NCBI RefSeq assembly: GCF_013359775.1
Contig: NZ_JABMCI010000065.1
Coordinates: 1 to 64,000, forward strand
From: Cellulomonas humilata
GTDB lineage: Bacteria; Actinomycetota; Actinomycetes; Actinomycetales; Cellulomonadaceae
Length of the DNA: 64,000 nt
Direction of reading: 5' to 3'
Shown piece after piece: positions 47,216 through 56,237 of the stretch. The position numbers and the translations under genes are program-made. Under the pieces are notes generated by a model. It saw only the letters and a list, made by a program, of their open reading frames with translations, had not been told where the DNA came from and did no database searches. Numbering within the stretch: the stretch's first letter is position 1; each line of letters starts with the position of its first letter.

Positions 47216-49054
47216 ATGGGAATCAACGTCCTGCAACGGACCAGCGTGAGGGCGGGTGCGGTGGCCACGGCCGCGGTGCTCGTCGTGGGCCTCGCCTCAC
47301 CGGCCTCGGCCGGCAACGGCGGCGGCCACAACGGACCGAGGGAGTACCAGCTCACGGTCATGGGCACCACAGACCTGCACGGCAACGCGCTGAACTGGGA
47401 CTACTTCAAGAACGCCGAGTACGACGACAGCGCGCACAACGACGTGGGCCTGGCGAAGGTCTCCACGCTGGTCAACCAGGTGCGGGCGGACCGCGGCGAC
47501 CGCAACACGCTGCTCATCGACGCCGGCGACACGATCCAGGGCACGTCCCTGGCGTACTACTACGCCAAGATCCAGCCGATCTCCAAGACGGTCGAGCACC
47601 CGATGGCCGCCGCCATGAACGCGATCGGCTACGACGCCGCCGCGCTGGGCAACCACGAGTTCAACTACGGCATCCCGTACCTGCGGACGTTCGAGAAGCA
47701 GCTCGACTTCCCGTTGCTCGCCGCCAACGCGACCTTCGACAAGAACGGCCGCGCCGCGTTCACTCCGTACGTCATCAAGACGGTCCGTCCCGCGCACGGC
47801 AAGGCGATCAAGGTCGGCATCCTCGGCCTGACCAACCCCGGCATCGCGATCTGGGACAAGGCCAACGTCGAGGGGCAGATGAGTTTCGGTGGCCTCGTCG
47901 AGCAGGCGGCGAAGTACGTGCCGGAGATGAAGCGCAGGGGTGCAGACGTCGTCGTCGTCGCCGCGCACTCGGGTGCGGACACGTCGTCCTCCTACGGCGA
48001 CACGCTGCCGTTCCCGGAGAACGCCGCGACGCTGGTCGCCCAGCAGGTGCCCGGCATCGACGCGATCCTGGTCGGGCACGCCCACCAGGAGATCGCCGAG
48101 CGCGTCGTCACCAACACCACGACCGGCAAGCCCGTCGTCCTGTCGGAGCCCTTGAGGTGGGGTGAGCGCCTGTCGGTGTTCGACATCGACCTGTCGTTCA
48201 GCCGCGGGCGCTGGAGCGTGCAGTCGGTGGACGCCTCCGTGCTCAACTCGAACGCGGTCCCGGAGGACCCCGCGATCGTGAGCCTGCTCCAGGCGGACCA
48301 CCAGAAGGTCGTCGACTACGTCAACGGCGTGGTGGGCACCTCGACGGAGGCCATGTCCGCCGCCACCGCGCGGTACGAGGACACCGCGGTGCTCGACTTC
48401 ATCAACTATGTGCAGGCCGGCGCGGTGAAGGCCGAGCTCACGGGTGCCGACGCCGACCTCCCGGTGCTCTCGATCGCGGCGCCGTTCAACAAGGACGCGG
48501 CGATCCCGCAGGGTGACGTCTCGGTGCGCGACATCGCCGGGCTGTACATCTACGACAACACGCTCCTGGGCATCAAGCTCACGGGCGCGCAGGTCAAGGC
48601 GTACCTGGAGAAGTCGGCGGAGTACTTCAAGGCCGCCCCGGCCCCCGGCACGTACCCGGCCGCCAGCCTCACCAACGCGGTGACGCCGACGGCGCCGAAC
48701 GGCACACCGGACTACAACTACGACGTCATGGGCGGGCTCGACCAGCCGCTCACGTACGACATCGACCTGGCGCAGCCCGTCGGCAGCCGGATCACCGGGC
48801 TCGCCTACGGCGGCGTCCCCGTGAGCGACACGCAGGAGTTCGTCGTGGCGATCAACAACTACCGGCAGTCCGGCGGAGGCAACTTCCCGGGCGTGACGAC
48901 GGCCCCCGTCGTCTACAACCGGCAGGTGGAGATCCGCCAGCTGCTCATCGACTGGGTGAGCGCCAACGAGGTGGTGGACCCGAGTCTCTTCTCGGCCACC
49001 AACCCCGACTGGCAGTTGACGTCCGGCGGCACGCCGCTGACCGTCACGCCGTAG
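47216..49054 (+). CDS. Secreted 5'-nucleotidase / 2',3'-cyclic phosphodiesterase (UshA-like)
   Basis: A 612-residue exported metallophosphoesterase. The signal peptide ends after the hydrophobic segment near ASPASAG (about residue 32). The metal-binding motifs are TTDLHGN, GDTIQGT, GNHEFNYG and GHAHQE, spread over the first 280 residues, and the C-terminal 5'-nucleotidase substrate domain follows (for example YDNTLLGIKLTGAQ and NNYRQSGGGNF). It scavenges phosphate and nucleosides from extracellular nucleotides. GGGAGG precedes the ATG at 47216 by eight bases, and this start fits the signal peptide. Confidence 0.93.
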   Translation: MGINVLQRTSVRAGAVATAAVLVVGLASPASAGNGGGHNGPREYQLTVMGTTDLHGNALNWDYFKNAEYDDSAHNDVGLAKVSTLVNQVRADRGDRNTLLIDAGDTIQGTSLAYYYAKIQPISKTVEHPMAAAMNAIGYDAAALGNHEFNYGIPYLRTFEKQLDFPLLAANATFDKNGRAAFTPYVIKTVRPAHGKAIKVGILGLTNPGIAIWDKANVEGQMSFGGLVEQAAKYVPEMKRRGADVVVVAAHSGADTSSSYGDTLPFPENAATLVAQQVPGIDAILVGHAHQEIAERVVTNTTTGKPVVLSEPLRWGERLSVFDIDLSFSRGRWSVQSVDASVLNSNAVPEDPAIVSLLQADHQKVVDYVNGVVGTSTEAMSAATARYEDTAVLDFINYVQAGAVKAELTGADADLPVLSIAAPFNKDAAIPQGDVSVRDIAGLYIYDNTLLGIKLTGAQVKAYLEKSAEYFKAAPAPGTYPAASLTNAVTPTAPNGTPDYNYDVMGGLDQPLTYDIDLAQPVGSRITGLAYGGVPVSDTQEFVVAINNYRQSGGGNFPGVTTAPVVYNRQVEIRQLLIDWVSANEVVDPSLFSATNPDWQLTSGGTPLTVTP

Positions 49055-49058
49055 TACC

Positions 49059-49096
49059 TGACGCGGGCGCCGGGACGAACCCCGGCGCCCGCGTCA
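49059..49096. terminator. Perfect hairpin terminator between convergent genes
   Basis: Sixteen-base perfect arms TGACGCGGGCGCCGGG and its complement, loop ACGAAC. The second arm includes the stop codon of the convergent TetR gene, so it can terminate both transcripts. Confidence 0.82.
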
Positions 49097-49636
49097 TGCC
49101 AGCGCTGCCCGCGTCACGAGCTCGAGCGCGCGGCGCGGGTCGGTCTCGTCGCCCCGTGCGATGCGGTGCAGGATCAGCCCCTCCGCACAGGCCATGACCG
49201 CGGCCGCGCCGGTCGCGGGGTCCGGCGACCCGAGTCGAGCGAGCACGGACACGACCTCGCCTTCGAGCGCCTGCCGGCCCGCAGCGAGAGCATCGCGGAG
49301 GGTCGGGTCGTGGCTGGCCTCCATGAAGAGGACCAGGCGGGCAGTCGTGAGGGTGCGCTGGACGGTGGTCGTGGAGACGACCAGCGCGCTGATCGAGTCG
49401 ACCACCTCGTCGACGGACGTCGGCGCGAGCGCGGTGGCGGCCGCCGGCATCTCGCGCTCGATGATCCGGCCGGCCACGCCGGCGAGCAGTGCCGCGCGAG
49501 TGCGGAAGTAGTTCGAGGTCGACCCTCGCGGGATCCCTGCCCGGTCGTCGACGCGGACGTGGGTGAGGGCACGCAGGCCCTTCGTGCCGAGCAGGTCGAT
49601 GGCGGCGTCGAGCGCACGGCTCCGCGGTGACGTCAT
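49094..49636 (-). CDS. TetR-family regulator
   Basis: A 180-residue regulator with the TetR helix-turn-helix (about residues 5-50: LDAAIDLLGTKGLRALTH, then GIPRGSTSNYFRTRAALL) and a helical effector domain. The ATG at 49636 is chosen; an upstream in-frame start would read through the operator region. It is divergent from the epoxide-hydrolase-like gene, with CGTAGT half-sites between, suggesting that it represses both itself and that gene. The inducer is unknown. Confidence 0.89.
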   Translation of the reverse strand: MTSPRSRALDAAIDLLGTKGLRALTHVRVDDRAGIPRGSTSNYFRTRAALLAGVAGRIIEREMPAAATALAPTSVDEVVDSISALVVSTTTVQRTLTTARLVLFMEASHDPTLRDALAAGRQALEGEVVSVLARLGSPDPATGAAAVMACAEGLILHRIARGDETDPRRALELVTRAALA

Positions 49637-49650
49637 GCGCGCACTATAGA

Positions 49651-49680
49651 CGTAGTAGACCAAACACTACGCTCGTAGTA
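49651..49680. promoter_or_regulatory. CGTAGT half-sites in the TetR divergent promoter
   Basis: CGTAGT (49651-49656) pairs with ACTACG (49666-49671) across nine bases, and a third half-site CGTAGTA follows at 49674-49680. The array lies between the TetR and hydrolase starts in a 54-bp gap and fits a TetR operator. Confidence 0.6.
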
Positions 49681-49690
49681 CCGTCGACGG

Positions 49691-50656
49691 ATGGACGCCA
49701 TCCCGGGTCTCGACGGGGTCACCCACCGGTTCGTGGACCTTCCCGGCCTGCGCATGCACGTCGCCGAGGCAGGCAGCGGCCCACCGGTCCTGCTGCTGCA
49801 CGGCTTCCCGCAGCACTGGTGGGAGTGGCGCACGGTCATCCCCGACCTCGCCCGCGACCACCACGTGATCTGCCCCGACCTGCGCGGTGCCGGCTGGACC
49901 GACGCTCCCCCGGGCGGCTACGTCCGCGAGCAGCTCCTGGCGGACGTGGTCGGGCTCCTGGACGCGCTCGGTGTGGAGAAGGTCGACCTCGTCGCGCACG
50001 ACTACGGCGCGATCCTCGGGTTCGGGCTCTGCCTGGAGCACCCCGACCGCGTCGGCGGCTTCCTCACGTTCGGCGGCGGGCACCCGTTCGTCCGGATGCA
50101 CCCGCGCATGCTCACCGTGCTGTGGCGGCTCTGGTTCCAGTGGGTCATCGCGACCCCCGGTCTCGGACCGTGGGTGCTGCGCTCCGGCCGGCAGCGGCTC
50201 GTGCGGTACCTGCTGCGCGACTTCCGGACGGGAGCGGACGCGATGCCAGACGCCGACATGGAGCTGTTCGCCGCACCCCTGCGGGACCGTGCCCGGGCTC
50301 GCGCGGGCTCAGCGCTCTACCGGAACGCCATCCTCGGGGAGGTCGGCCGGATCGCCCGCGGTGCCTACCGGGACGCGCGGCTGACCACGCCGACCGTCGT
50401 CCTCTACGGCGCGGACGACCCGGCGGGCCTGCCGCTGGAGCTCCTGGGCGGGTACGAGGACCACGCGGACGATCTCATCCAAGAGCTCGTCGACCGCGCC
50501 GGTCACTTCATCGCGGACGAGCGCCCGGACGCGGTCGTCGACCACGCCCGGGCGCTGTTCCGACGCACCGCTCAGGCGGCGCCTCCCCGTGCCACGGCAG
50601 CCCGGCCGGCCTCCAGCCGCGCGATCGGCACCCGGAACGGCGAGCACGACACGTAG
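49691..50656 (+). CDS. Epoxide-hydrolase-like alpha/beta hydrolase
   Basis: A 321-residue cytoplasmic hydrolase. Unlike the serine hydrolases in this window, its nucleophile is Asp104 in AHDYGA, the position used by epoxide hydrolases and haloalkane dehalogenases; HGFP (37-40) supplies the oxyanion hole and Trp43-Trp44 lie in the usual position. Late Asp (YGADDP) and His (RAGHFI) complete the triad. Epoxide hydrolysis is the best fit by the HGXP motif. The last 28 codons, through the stop, are antisense to the 3' end of ppdK and look like run-on residues (AAPPRATAARP). Probably controlled by the divergent TetR protein. Confidence 0.86.
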   Translation: MDAIPGLDGVTHRFVDLPGLRMHVAEAGSGPPVLLLHGFPQHWWEWRTVIPDLARDHHVICPDLRGAGWTDAPPGGYVREQLLADVVGLLDALGVEKVDLVAHDYGAILGFGLCLEHPDRVGGFLTFGGGHPFVRMHPRMLTVLWRLWFQWVIATPGLGPWVLRSGRQRLVRYLLRDFRTGADAMPDADMELFAAPLRDRARARAGSALYRNAILGEVGRIARGAYRDARLTTPTVVLYGADDPAGLPLELLGGYEDHADDLIQELVDRAGHFIADERPDAVVDHARALFRRTAQAAPPRATAARPASSRAIGTRNGEHDT

Positions 50657-53265
50657 TCCAGCCCCACCTCGTGGAAGAAGTGGATCGACTCCGGGTCTCC
50701 GCCGTGCTCCCCGCAGACGCCGATGTGCAGGCCCGGCTTGGTGGACCGACCGCCCTCGACCCCCGCGCGGACCAGCGCGCCGACACCGTCGGCGTCCAGC
50801 GTCTCGAACGGGGAGATGGTCAGCACCCCGTTCTGGAGGTAGTCGGCGAAGAACGCGCGCTCGACGTCGTCCCGGGAGAACCCCCACGTGGTCTGCGTGA
50901 GGTCGTTGGTGCCGAAGGAGAAGAAGTCGGCCTCCTCGGCGATCCGGTGCGCGGTCAGGGCCGCGCGCGGCAGCTCGATCATGCAGCCGATGGGCAGGTC
51001 GAGCGTGACACCCGAGGACGCGCTGACCTCGGCCAGGACGCGCTCGGCCTCCTCGCGGACCAGCTGGAGCTCGCGGACCGATCCCACCAGCGGCACCATG
51101 ATCTCCGGCCGCGGGTCGAGCCCGGCCTGCCTCAGCTGCACGGTCGCCTCGGCGATCGCGCGCACCTGGAGGGCGAACAGTCCCGGCAGGGTCAGCCCGA
51201 GCCGCACGCCGCGCAGCCCCAGCATCGGGTTCTGCTCGTGCATCCGCTCGACCGCGGCCAGGAGGGTGACGTCCTTCGGGTCCGGCTCGGCAGCCGTGGC
51301 CACCCGGACCGCCAGCTCCGTGAGGTCCGGCAGGAACTCGTGCAGCGGGGGGTCGATGAGGCGGATGGTCGTCGGCAGCCCGTCCATCGCCTCCAGCAGG
51401 CCGGCGAAGTCCTCGCGCTGGAGCGGCAGCAGAGCATCGAGGGCGACCTTGCGGTCCTGGTCGTTGTCGGCCAGGACGAGCCGCTCGATGTGCTGGCGCC
51501 GCTCCCCCAGGAACTGGTGCTCGGTCCGGCACAGGCCCACGCCCTCGGCCCCCCGAGCCCGCGCGCGGCGGGCGTCGTCGGCCGTGTCGGCGTTGGTGCG
51601 CACCTGCATCCGGCGGACGAAGTCCGCGTGCCGCAGGACGCGGTCCACGGCCGAGACCAGGGCACGAGCCTCGGGATCGGTCGCCGCAGCCAGCCCGGCG
51701 TCGAGCCCCTCGGCGACGTAGACCATGACCGGGGAGTCGACCACCGGCACCGAGCCGCGGAAGACCTCGCCGGTGGACCCGTCGATGGCGATCGTGTCCC
51801 CTGCGTGGAGCACCTGGTCACGCACACGCACCTCGCCGCGGGCGACGTCGACCTCGACCTCCTCCGCGCCGACCACGGCGCACGTCCCCATGCCGCGCGC
51901 GACGACGGCCGCATGAGACGTCTTCCCGCCGCGGGCCGTGAGGATGCCGTCGGCGACGATCATCCCCTGCAGGTCGTCCGGGTTGGTCTCCCGGCGCACC
52001 AGGATGACGTGGGCGCCGGCCTCGGTCCGCTCGAGCGCCTGGGCGTTGTCCAGGACGATCTCCCCCACCGCCGCGCCCGGTGAGGCCGCCATGGCGGTCG
52101 TCAGCAGGTGCCGGTCGGCACTTGCGTCGAACTGCGGGAACAGGAGCTGGTTGAGCTTGTCGCCCGGGCAGCGGGTGATCGCCTCGTCCATCGTGATCAG
52201 GCTCTCGTCGACCAGCTCGGTGGCGATCCGGAACGCCGCCGCCGCCGTGCGCTTGCCCACGCGGGTCTGGAGCAGCCACAGCTTGCCCCGCTCGATGGTG
52301 AACTCGATGTCGCACAGGTCGCGGTAGTGGGTCTCGAGGCGCCGCATCGCGTGCCGGAGCGCGTCGTAGGAGACCGGGTCGAGCACCTCCAGCTCCGCGA
52401 GCGGCAGGGTGTTGCGGATCCCCGCCACCACGTCCTCGCCCTGCGCGTTGGGCAGGTAGTCCCCGTACACCCCCGTCTCGCCGGTGGACGGGTCACGCGT
52501 GAAGCACACCCCGGTGCCGGACGTCTCGCCGAGGTTGCCGAACACCATGCTCACCACGTTGACGGCCGTCCCCAGGTCGTTCGGGATGCGCTCGCGGCGG
52601 CGGTAGAGCCGGGCCCGGTCGGTGTTCCACGAGTCGAGCACCGCTTCGATCGCCATGTCCAGCTGCTCGCGCGGGTGCTGCGGGAACTCCCGGCCCGTCT
52701 GCTCGACCACGATCTCCTTGAACGTGTGCACGAGCACGTGCAGGTCCTGCGCCGACAGGTCGACGTCCGTCGCGGCGCCGACGGCGGTCTTGCGCTCGTC
52801 CAGGGCCGCCGCGAACAGGTCCCCGTCGATGCCGAGCACCGTCTTGCCGAACATCTGGATGAGCCGGCGGTAGGAGTCCCACGCGAACCGCTCGTCGCCG
52901 GAGAACTCGGTCAGGCCCTTCACGGACGCGTCGTTGAGCCCGATGTTCAGGACGGTCTCCATCATCCCCGGCATCGAGAACTTGGCCCCCGAGCGCACCG
53001 ACACCAGCAGCGGCTCGTGGAAGTCGCCGAGGCGCCGGCCGATCGTGTCCTCGATCTCCCGGACCGCCAGCGTCACCTCGACCCGCAGCTCGGGCGGCAC
53101 GTGCCCGTCACGCATGTAGGCCCTGCACGCCTCGGTGGTGATCGTGAACCCCGGTGGCACGGGCAGGTCGAGCTTGGTCATCTCCGCCAGGTTGGCTCCC
53201 TTGCCGCCCAGCAGGTCCTTCTTGTCCTTGTCACCGTCGACGAACCGGGAGACGTACCTGGTCAT
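50572..53265 (-). CDS. ppdK: Pyruvate, phosphate dikinase
   Basis: An 897-residue enzyme that interconverts pyruvate, ATP and Pi with PEP, AMP and PPi. Domain order is ATP-grasp (KDLLGGKGANLAEM at the start, SVRSGAKFSMPGMM), central swivelling domain with phospho-His451 in GKTSHAAVVARGMG, and a PEP/pyruvate TIM barrel with GVGLCRTEHQF and the catalytic CGEHGGDP near the C-terminus. Length matches the bacterial family. It is divergent from a RamB-like regulator gene across a 127-bp gap with a palindrome, so control by carbon source is likely. Its PPi product could feed the membrane pyrophosphatase encoded elsewhere in the window. Confidence 0.97.
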   Translation of the reverse strand: MTRYVSRFVDGDKDKKDLLGGKGANLAEMTKLDLPVPPGFTITTEACRAYMRDGHVPPELRVEVTLAVREIEDTIGRRLGDFHEPLLVSVRSGAKFSMPGMMETVLNIGLNDASVKGLTEFSGDERFAWDSYRRLIQMFGKTVLGIDGDLFAAALDERKTAVGAATDVDLSAQDLHVLVHTFKEIVVEQTGREFPQHPREQLDMAIEAVLDSWNTDRARLYRRRERIPNDLGTAVNVVSMVFGNLGETSGTGVCFTRDPSTGETGVYGDYLPNAQGEDVVAGIRNTLPLAELEVLDPVSYDALRHAMRRLETHYRDLCDIEFTIERGKLWLLQTRVGKRTAAAAFRIATELVDESLITMDEAITRCPGDKLNQLLFPQFDASADRHLLTTAMAASPGAAVGEIVLDNAQALERTEAGAHVILVRRETNPDDLQGMIVADGILTARGGKTSHAAVVARGMGTCAVVGAEEVEVDVARGEVRVRDQVLHAGDTIAIDGSTGEVFRGSVPVVDSPVMVYVAEGLDAGLAAATDPEARALVSAVDRVLRHADFVRRMQVRTNADTADDARRARARGAEGVGLCRTEHQFLGERRQHIERLVLADNDQDRKVALDALLPLQREDFAGLLEAMDGLPTTIRLIDPPLHEFLPDLTELAVRVATAAEPDPKDVTLLAAVERMHEQNPMLGLRGVRLGLTLPGLFALQVRAIAEATVQLRQAGLDPRPEIMVPLVGSVRELQLVREEAERVLAEVSASSGVTLDLPIGCMIELPRAALTAHRIAEEADFFSFGTNDLTQTTWGFSRDDVERAFFADYLQNGVLTISPFETLDADGVGALVRAGVEGGRSTKPGLHIGVCGEHGGDPESIHFFHEVGLDYVSCSPFRVPIARLEAGRAAVARGGAA

Positions 53266-53352
53266 GAAAGGCTCCTGTCCACAGGCCTGGACGAGAGGAA
53301 TACTCGCCGGCTTCGAGCGTCCAGGCTGCTCGGGAGCGGCTTCAATGGGTCC

Positions 53353-53371
53353 GCGCTGTCAAGAACAGCGC
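53353..53371. promoter_or_regulatory. Palindrome between ppdK and RamB-like regulator
   Basis: GCGCTGT-CAAGA-ACAGCGC, a perfect 7+5+7 inverted repeat 22 bp before the regulator start. It may be the binding site for autoregulation and for control of ppdK. Confidence 0.55.
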
Positions 53372-53392
53372 AACTTGCTCTAGCGTCAACGC

Positions 53393-54901
53393 ATGGCGAC
53401 GCAGTCACCCCGACCGGTCATCGACCTCCCCACCGAACCGCGCGGGTCGACCAGCGCGGGGTCGCAGCTGCTCATGCTCGGGCGGCGCATCCGGCACGCC
53501 CGCACCGAACGCGGGCTGACGCTCGACGAGCTCGGACGGCTCGCCGGCAGCACCGCCAGCCAGCTGTCGCTCGTCGAGAACGGCCGCCGCGAGCCTCGGC
53601 TCAGTCTCCTCCAGGCCCTGGCGGCGGCGCTGGGCACCACGACGACCGACCTTCTCGACGAGTCTCCCCCGTCGCGGCGGGCCGCCCTGGAGATCGAGCT
53701 GGACCGCGCCCAGGGCACGGTCGCGTACGCCGCACTCGGGCTGCCCCACGTGCGCCCGGCCCGGAACCTGTCGAGCGAGGCTCTCGAGGCGCTGGTCGGG
53801 CTGCACCTCGAGCTCGCCCGGCGCGACGATGCCGCGATCGCCACGCCGCAGGAGGCGCGTCGCGCCACCACGGCGCTGCGGCTCTGGCTGACGGAGCGCA
53901 ACAACCACCTGCCCGAGATCGAGGAGGTCGCCGAGGACCTCGTGCGCCGGGCGGGCTACACCACCGGAGCCCTGACCCACAGCGCGGTCGCCCAGATGGC
54001 CGCGGACCTCGGCTTCTCCCTGCTGCACGTGGACGACCTGCCGCACTCGACGCGCACCGTCACCGACCTGGCCAACCGGCGCATCTACCTGCCGCCGGCG
54101 TCGATCCCCGGCGGCCACGGCCTGCGCTCGCTCGCCCTCCAGGCGATCGCCCACCGGGTGCTCGGCCACTCGACGCCCCGCAGCTACGCGGACTTCCTGC
54201 GTCAGCGGGTGGAGATCACCTACTTCGCGGCCGCCTGCCTCATGCCCCGGACCGCCGCGGTGGCCCACCTGAGCGCGGCCAAGCGTCGCAAGGAGCTGGC
54301 CGTCGAGGACTTCCGCGACGCCTTCGGGGTCACCCACGAGGCCGCCGCCCAGCGGCTGACCAACCTGCTCACCGAGCACCTCGACATCCGGCTGCACTTC
54401 TTGCGCGTCGGCGACGACGGCACCCTGTTCAAGGGCTACGCGAACGACGCCGTGCGGTTCCCCGCCGACGGGACCGGCGCCATCGAAGGTCAGGTGGTCT
54501 GCCGGCAGTGGGCCGCCCGGTCGGCGTTCACGCGACGGAACCGCGCCACGGAGTACTTCCAGTACACCGACACGCCGGAGGGCACGTACTGGTGCAGCAC
54601 CCAGACGGGCTCCACGTCCGCCGGCGGGTTCTCGATCACGGTCGGGGTCCCGTTCGGCGCCGCGAAGTGGTTCCGCGGACGGGACACCCCGACGCGTCGC
54701 GAGTCCCGCTGCCCCGACCCCACCTGCTGCCGGCAGCCGGATCCCGGGCTCGCCGCCCGGTGGGCCCCCCACGCCTGGCCCAGTGCTGCCGTGCACGCCC
54801 ACGTGCTCTCGCCCCTGCCGACGGGATCGTTCCCGGGGGTGGAGGACGCCGAGGTCTACGCGTTCCTCGACCGCCACGCCGGCGGTCACGGGGACGCCTG
54901 A
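53393..54901 (+). CDS. RamB-like XRE regulator with ImmA/IrrE and DUF2083 domains
   Basis: A 502-residue regulator of the short-chain-fatty-acyl/RamB family, which controls acetate and glyoxylate-cycle genes in corynebacteria. The XRE helix-turn-helix spans about residues 29-85 (GLTLDELGRLAGSTASQLSL), followed by a linker, the ImmA/IrrE-like region (ALQAIAHRVLGHSTPRSYAD, with the HxxxH-like position altered to AHRVLGH) and a Cys-containing C-terminal domain ending CPDPTCCRQ. The zinc protease motif HEXXH is not intact, consistent with a sensing rather than cleaving role. Divergent from ppdK, its likely target. Confidence 0.87.
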   Translation: MATQSPRPVIDLPTEPRGSTSAGSQLLMLGRRIRHARTERGLTLDELGRLAGSTASQLSLVENGRREPRLSLLQALAAALGTTTTDLLDESPPSRRAALEIELDRAQGTVAYAALGLPHVRPARNLSSEALEALVGLHLELARRDDAAIATPQEARRATTALRLWLTERNNHLPEIEEVAEDLVRRAGYTTGALTHSAVAQMAADLGFSLLHVDDLPHSTRTVTDLANRRIYLPPASIPGGHGLRSLALQAIAHRVLGHSTPRSYADFLRQRVEITYFAAACLMPRTAAVAHLSAAKRRKELAVEDFRDAFGVTHEAAAQRLTNLLTEHLDIRLHFLRVGDDGTLFKGYANDAVRFPADGTGAIEGQVVCRQWAARSAFTRRNRATEYFQYTDTPEGTYWCSTQTGSTSAGGFSITVGVPFGAAKWFRGRDTPTRRESRCPDPTCCRQPDPGLAARWAPHAWPSAAVHAHVLSPLPTGSFPGVEDAEVYAFLDRHAGGHGDA

Positions 54902-54916
54902 CACAGGGAGGTCCCG

Positions 54917-55630
54917 ATGGTGCACAGTGGCGTCATGGCCCAGATCCGGGTGTTCGTGCTGGACGACCACGAGGTGGTGCGCCAGGGTCTGCTGCGCCTC
55001 ATCGAGGCCGACCCGGACATGACCGTGGTGGGCGAGGCCGCCACCGCCGCCGAGGCGCTCGTGCGCGTCCCGCGTGCGGACGCGGACGTCGCCCTGCTGG
55101 ACGTGCGGCTGCCCGACGGCAACGGCGTCGAGGTCTGCCGAGAGCTCGCCGCGAGCGCCCCCGGCGTCCGGTGCCTCATGCTCACCTCCTACGAGGACGA
55201 CGAGGCGCTGCTGGCCTCGATCACGGCCGGCGCGGCCGGGTACGTCCTCAAGGAGATCCGCGGACCGCAGCTCCTCGACTCGATCCGGCTGGTGGCCAGC
55301 GGCAGGTCCCTGCTCGACCCGGCGACCACGGGCCGGGTGCTCGACCGGCTCCGGGAGTCGCAGCGGCACGACGCCCGCCTGGACCTGCTGACCGCCCAGG
55401 AGAGCGCCGTGCTCGACCTGATCGGCGAGGGGTTGACCAACCGGCAGATCGCCGACCGCATGTTCCTCGCCGAGAAGACCGTGAAGAACTACATCTCCAG
55501 CCTGCTGGCCAAGATCGAGGTGCGAGGACGGACGCAGGCCGCTCTGTTCATCGCGGAACAGCATCGTCTGCACCCTGATCCGACCGGGGTCACCGCGCCG
55601 GAGCCCCGAGGCCCAGCAGCAGGCCGGTGA
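54917..55630 (+). CDS. NarL/LuxR-type response regulator, DosR-like
   Basis: A 237-residue response regulator. The receiver domain begins RVFVLDDHEVVRQGLL; the phosphorylated Asp lies in ALLDVRLPDG, and LTSYED and GYVLKE mark the switch residues. The C-terminal LuxR helix-turn-helix is LTAQESAVLDLIGEGLTNRQ onwards to KNYISSLLAKI. The segment style matches DevR/DosR. GGGAGG stands before the ATG at 54917. The histidine kinase gene lies 607 bp downstream past a convergent flavodoxin gene, and four DosR-like palindromes occur in the neighbouring promoters, so it probably activates this island under low oxygen. Its 3' end overlaps the flavodoxin gene by 41 bp. Confidence 0.9.
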   Translation: MVHSGVMAQIRVFVLDDHEVVRQGLLRLIEADPDMTVVGEAATAAEALVRVPRADADVALLDVRLPDGNGVEVCRELAASAPGVRCLMLTSYEDDEALLASITAGAAGYVLKEIRGPQLLDSIRLVASGRSLLDPATTGRVLDRLRESQRHDARLDLLTAQESAVLDLIGEGLTNRQIADRMFLAEKTVKNYISSLLAKIEVRGRTQAALFIAEQHRLHPDPTGVTAPEPRGPAAGR

Positions 55631-56120
55631 GCCCGACGCCCCAGGCGCGCGCCCGCTCCAGCTCGCCGTCGCGCAGCGGTCCCTTGATCCCCATCACCCA
55701 GAAGCTCTCGGCCTCCGCCGCCACCTGGAAGCCGGCACGACGCAGCACGCGCCAGGCGCCGACCGCGGCCGAGCCGGGGACGTGGGGGCTGTGGATCCTG
55801 GTGTCGAACGTCGCAGCGTGGACCGTGCGCTCCGGCGGGTCCAGCTCCCGGAGCCACTCGCGCACGCCGACCGACGTGCCGTCCGGCTCGGTGCCCGCCT
55901 GCTTCTCCGCGTCCGCGCGCGTCGCCGGCCGGCTCATGCCGAACGCCTGCGTCGGCGCGCCGACCACCAGCAGCTCGAGCTCCGGCGGGAGCCTGCGAGG
56001 GGCGGAGGTGACGTCGAGGAGCGCGACGTCCTGCATCCGGCTGAACATGCCCTCCCAGACCGCTTTCGCGATCTGGCCCGTGTTCCCGAACGACGACTCG
56101 TACACCACCAGTGCCCGCAT
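55590..56120 (-). CDS. Flavodoxin-domain protein
   Basis: A 176-residue protein starting RALVVYESSFGNTGQIA, the FMN phosphate-binding loop of flavodoxins, then VGAPTQAFGMSRPATR and SFWVMGIKGPLRDGE. It likely carries electrons or acts as an oxidoreductase under reducing conditions. The ATG at 56120 has AGGAGG at suitable spacing. It diverges from the DosS-like kinase gene across 117 bp that contain a DosR-like palindrome, so it probably belongs to that regulon. Flavodoxin-like proteins are also found in mycobacterial dormancy regulons. Confidence 0.86.
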   Translation of the reverse strand: MRALVVYESSFGNTGQIAKAVWEGMFSRMQDVALLDVTSAPRRLPPELELLVVGAPTQAFGMSRPATRADAEKQAGTEPDGTSVGVREWLRELDPPERTVHAATFDTRIHSPHVPGSAAVGAWRVLRRAGFQVAAEAESFWVMGIKGPLRDGELERARAWGVGLTGLLLGLGAPAR

Positions 56121-56182
56121 CGCCCTCACCTCCTCGTGTGTCGACCTGGGTCCAGGATTCGCCGACCGCCGCCGCCGCCCCA

Positions 56183-56196
56183 GGGCCTAAGGGCCC
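56183..56196. promoter_or_regulatory. DosR-like box, flavodoxin/kinase promoter
   Basis: GGGCCTAAGGGCCC, an imperfect palindrome between the divergent flavodoxin and DosS-like kinase genes. Read on the other strand (GGGCCCTTAGGCCC) it agrees with the box at 60003-60016 at 12 of 14 bases. Confidence 0.6.
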
Positions 56197-56237
56197 TGTT
56201 CGTCTCCACGACGAGTCCTCACACCTATGCTCCGAGC

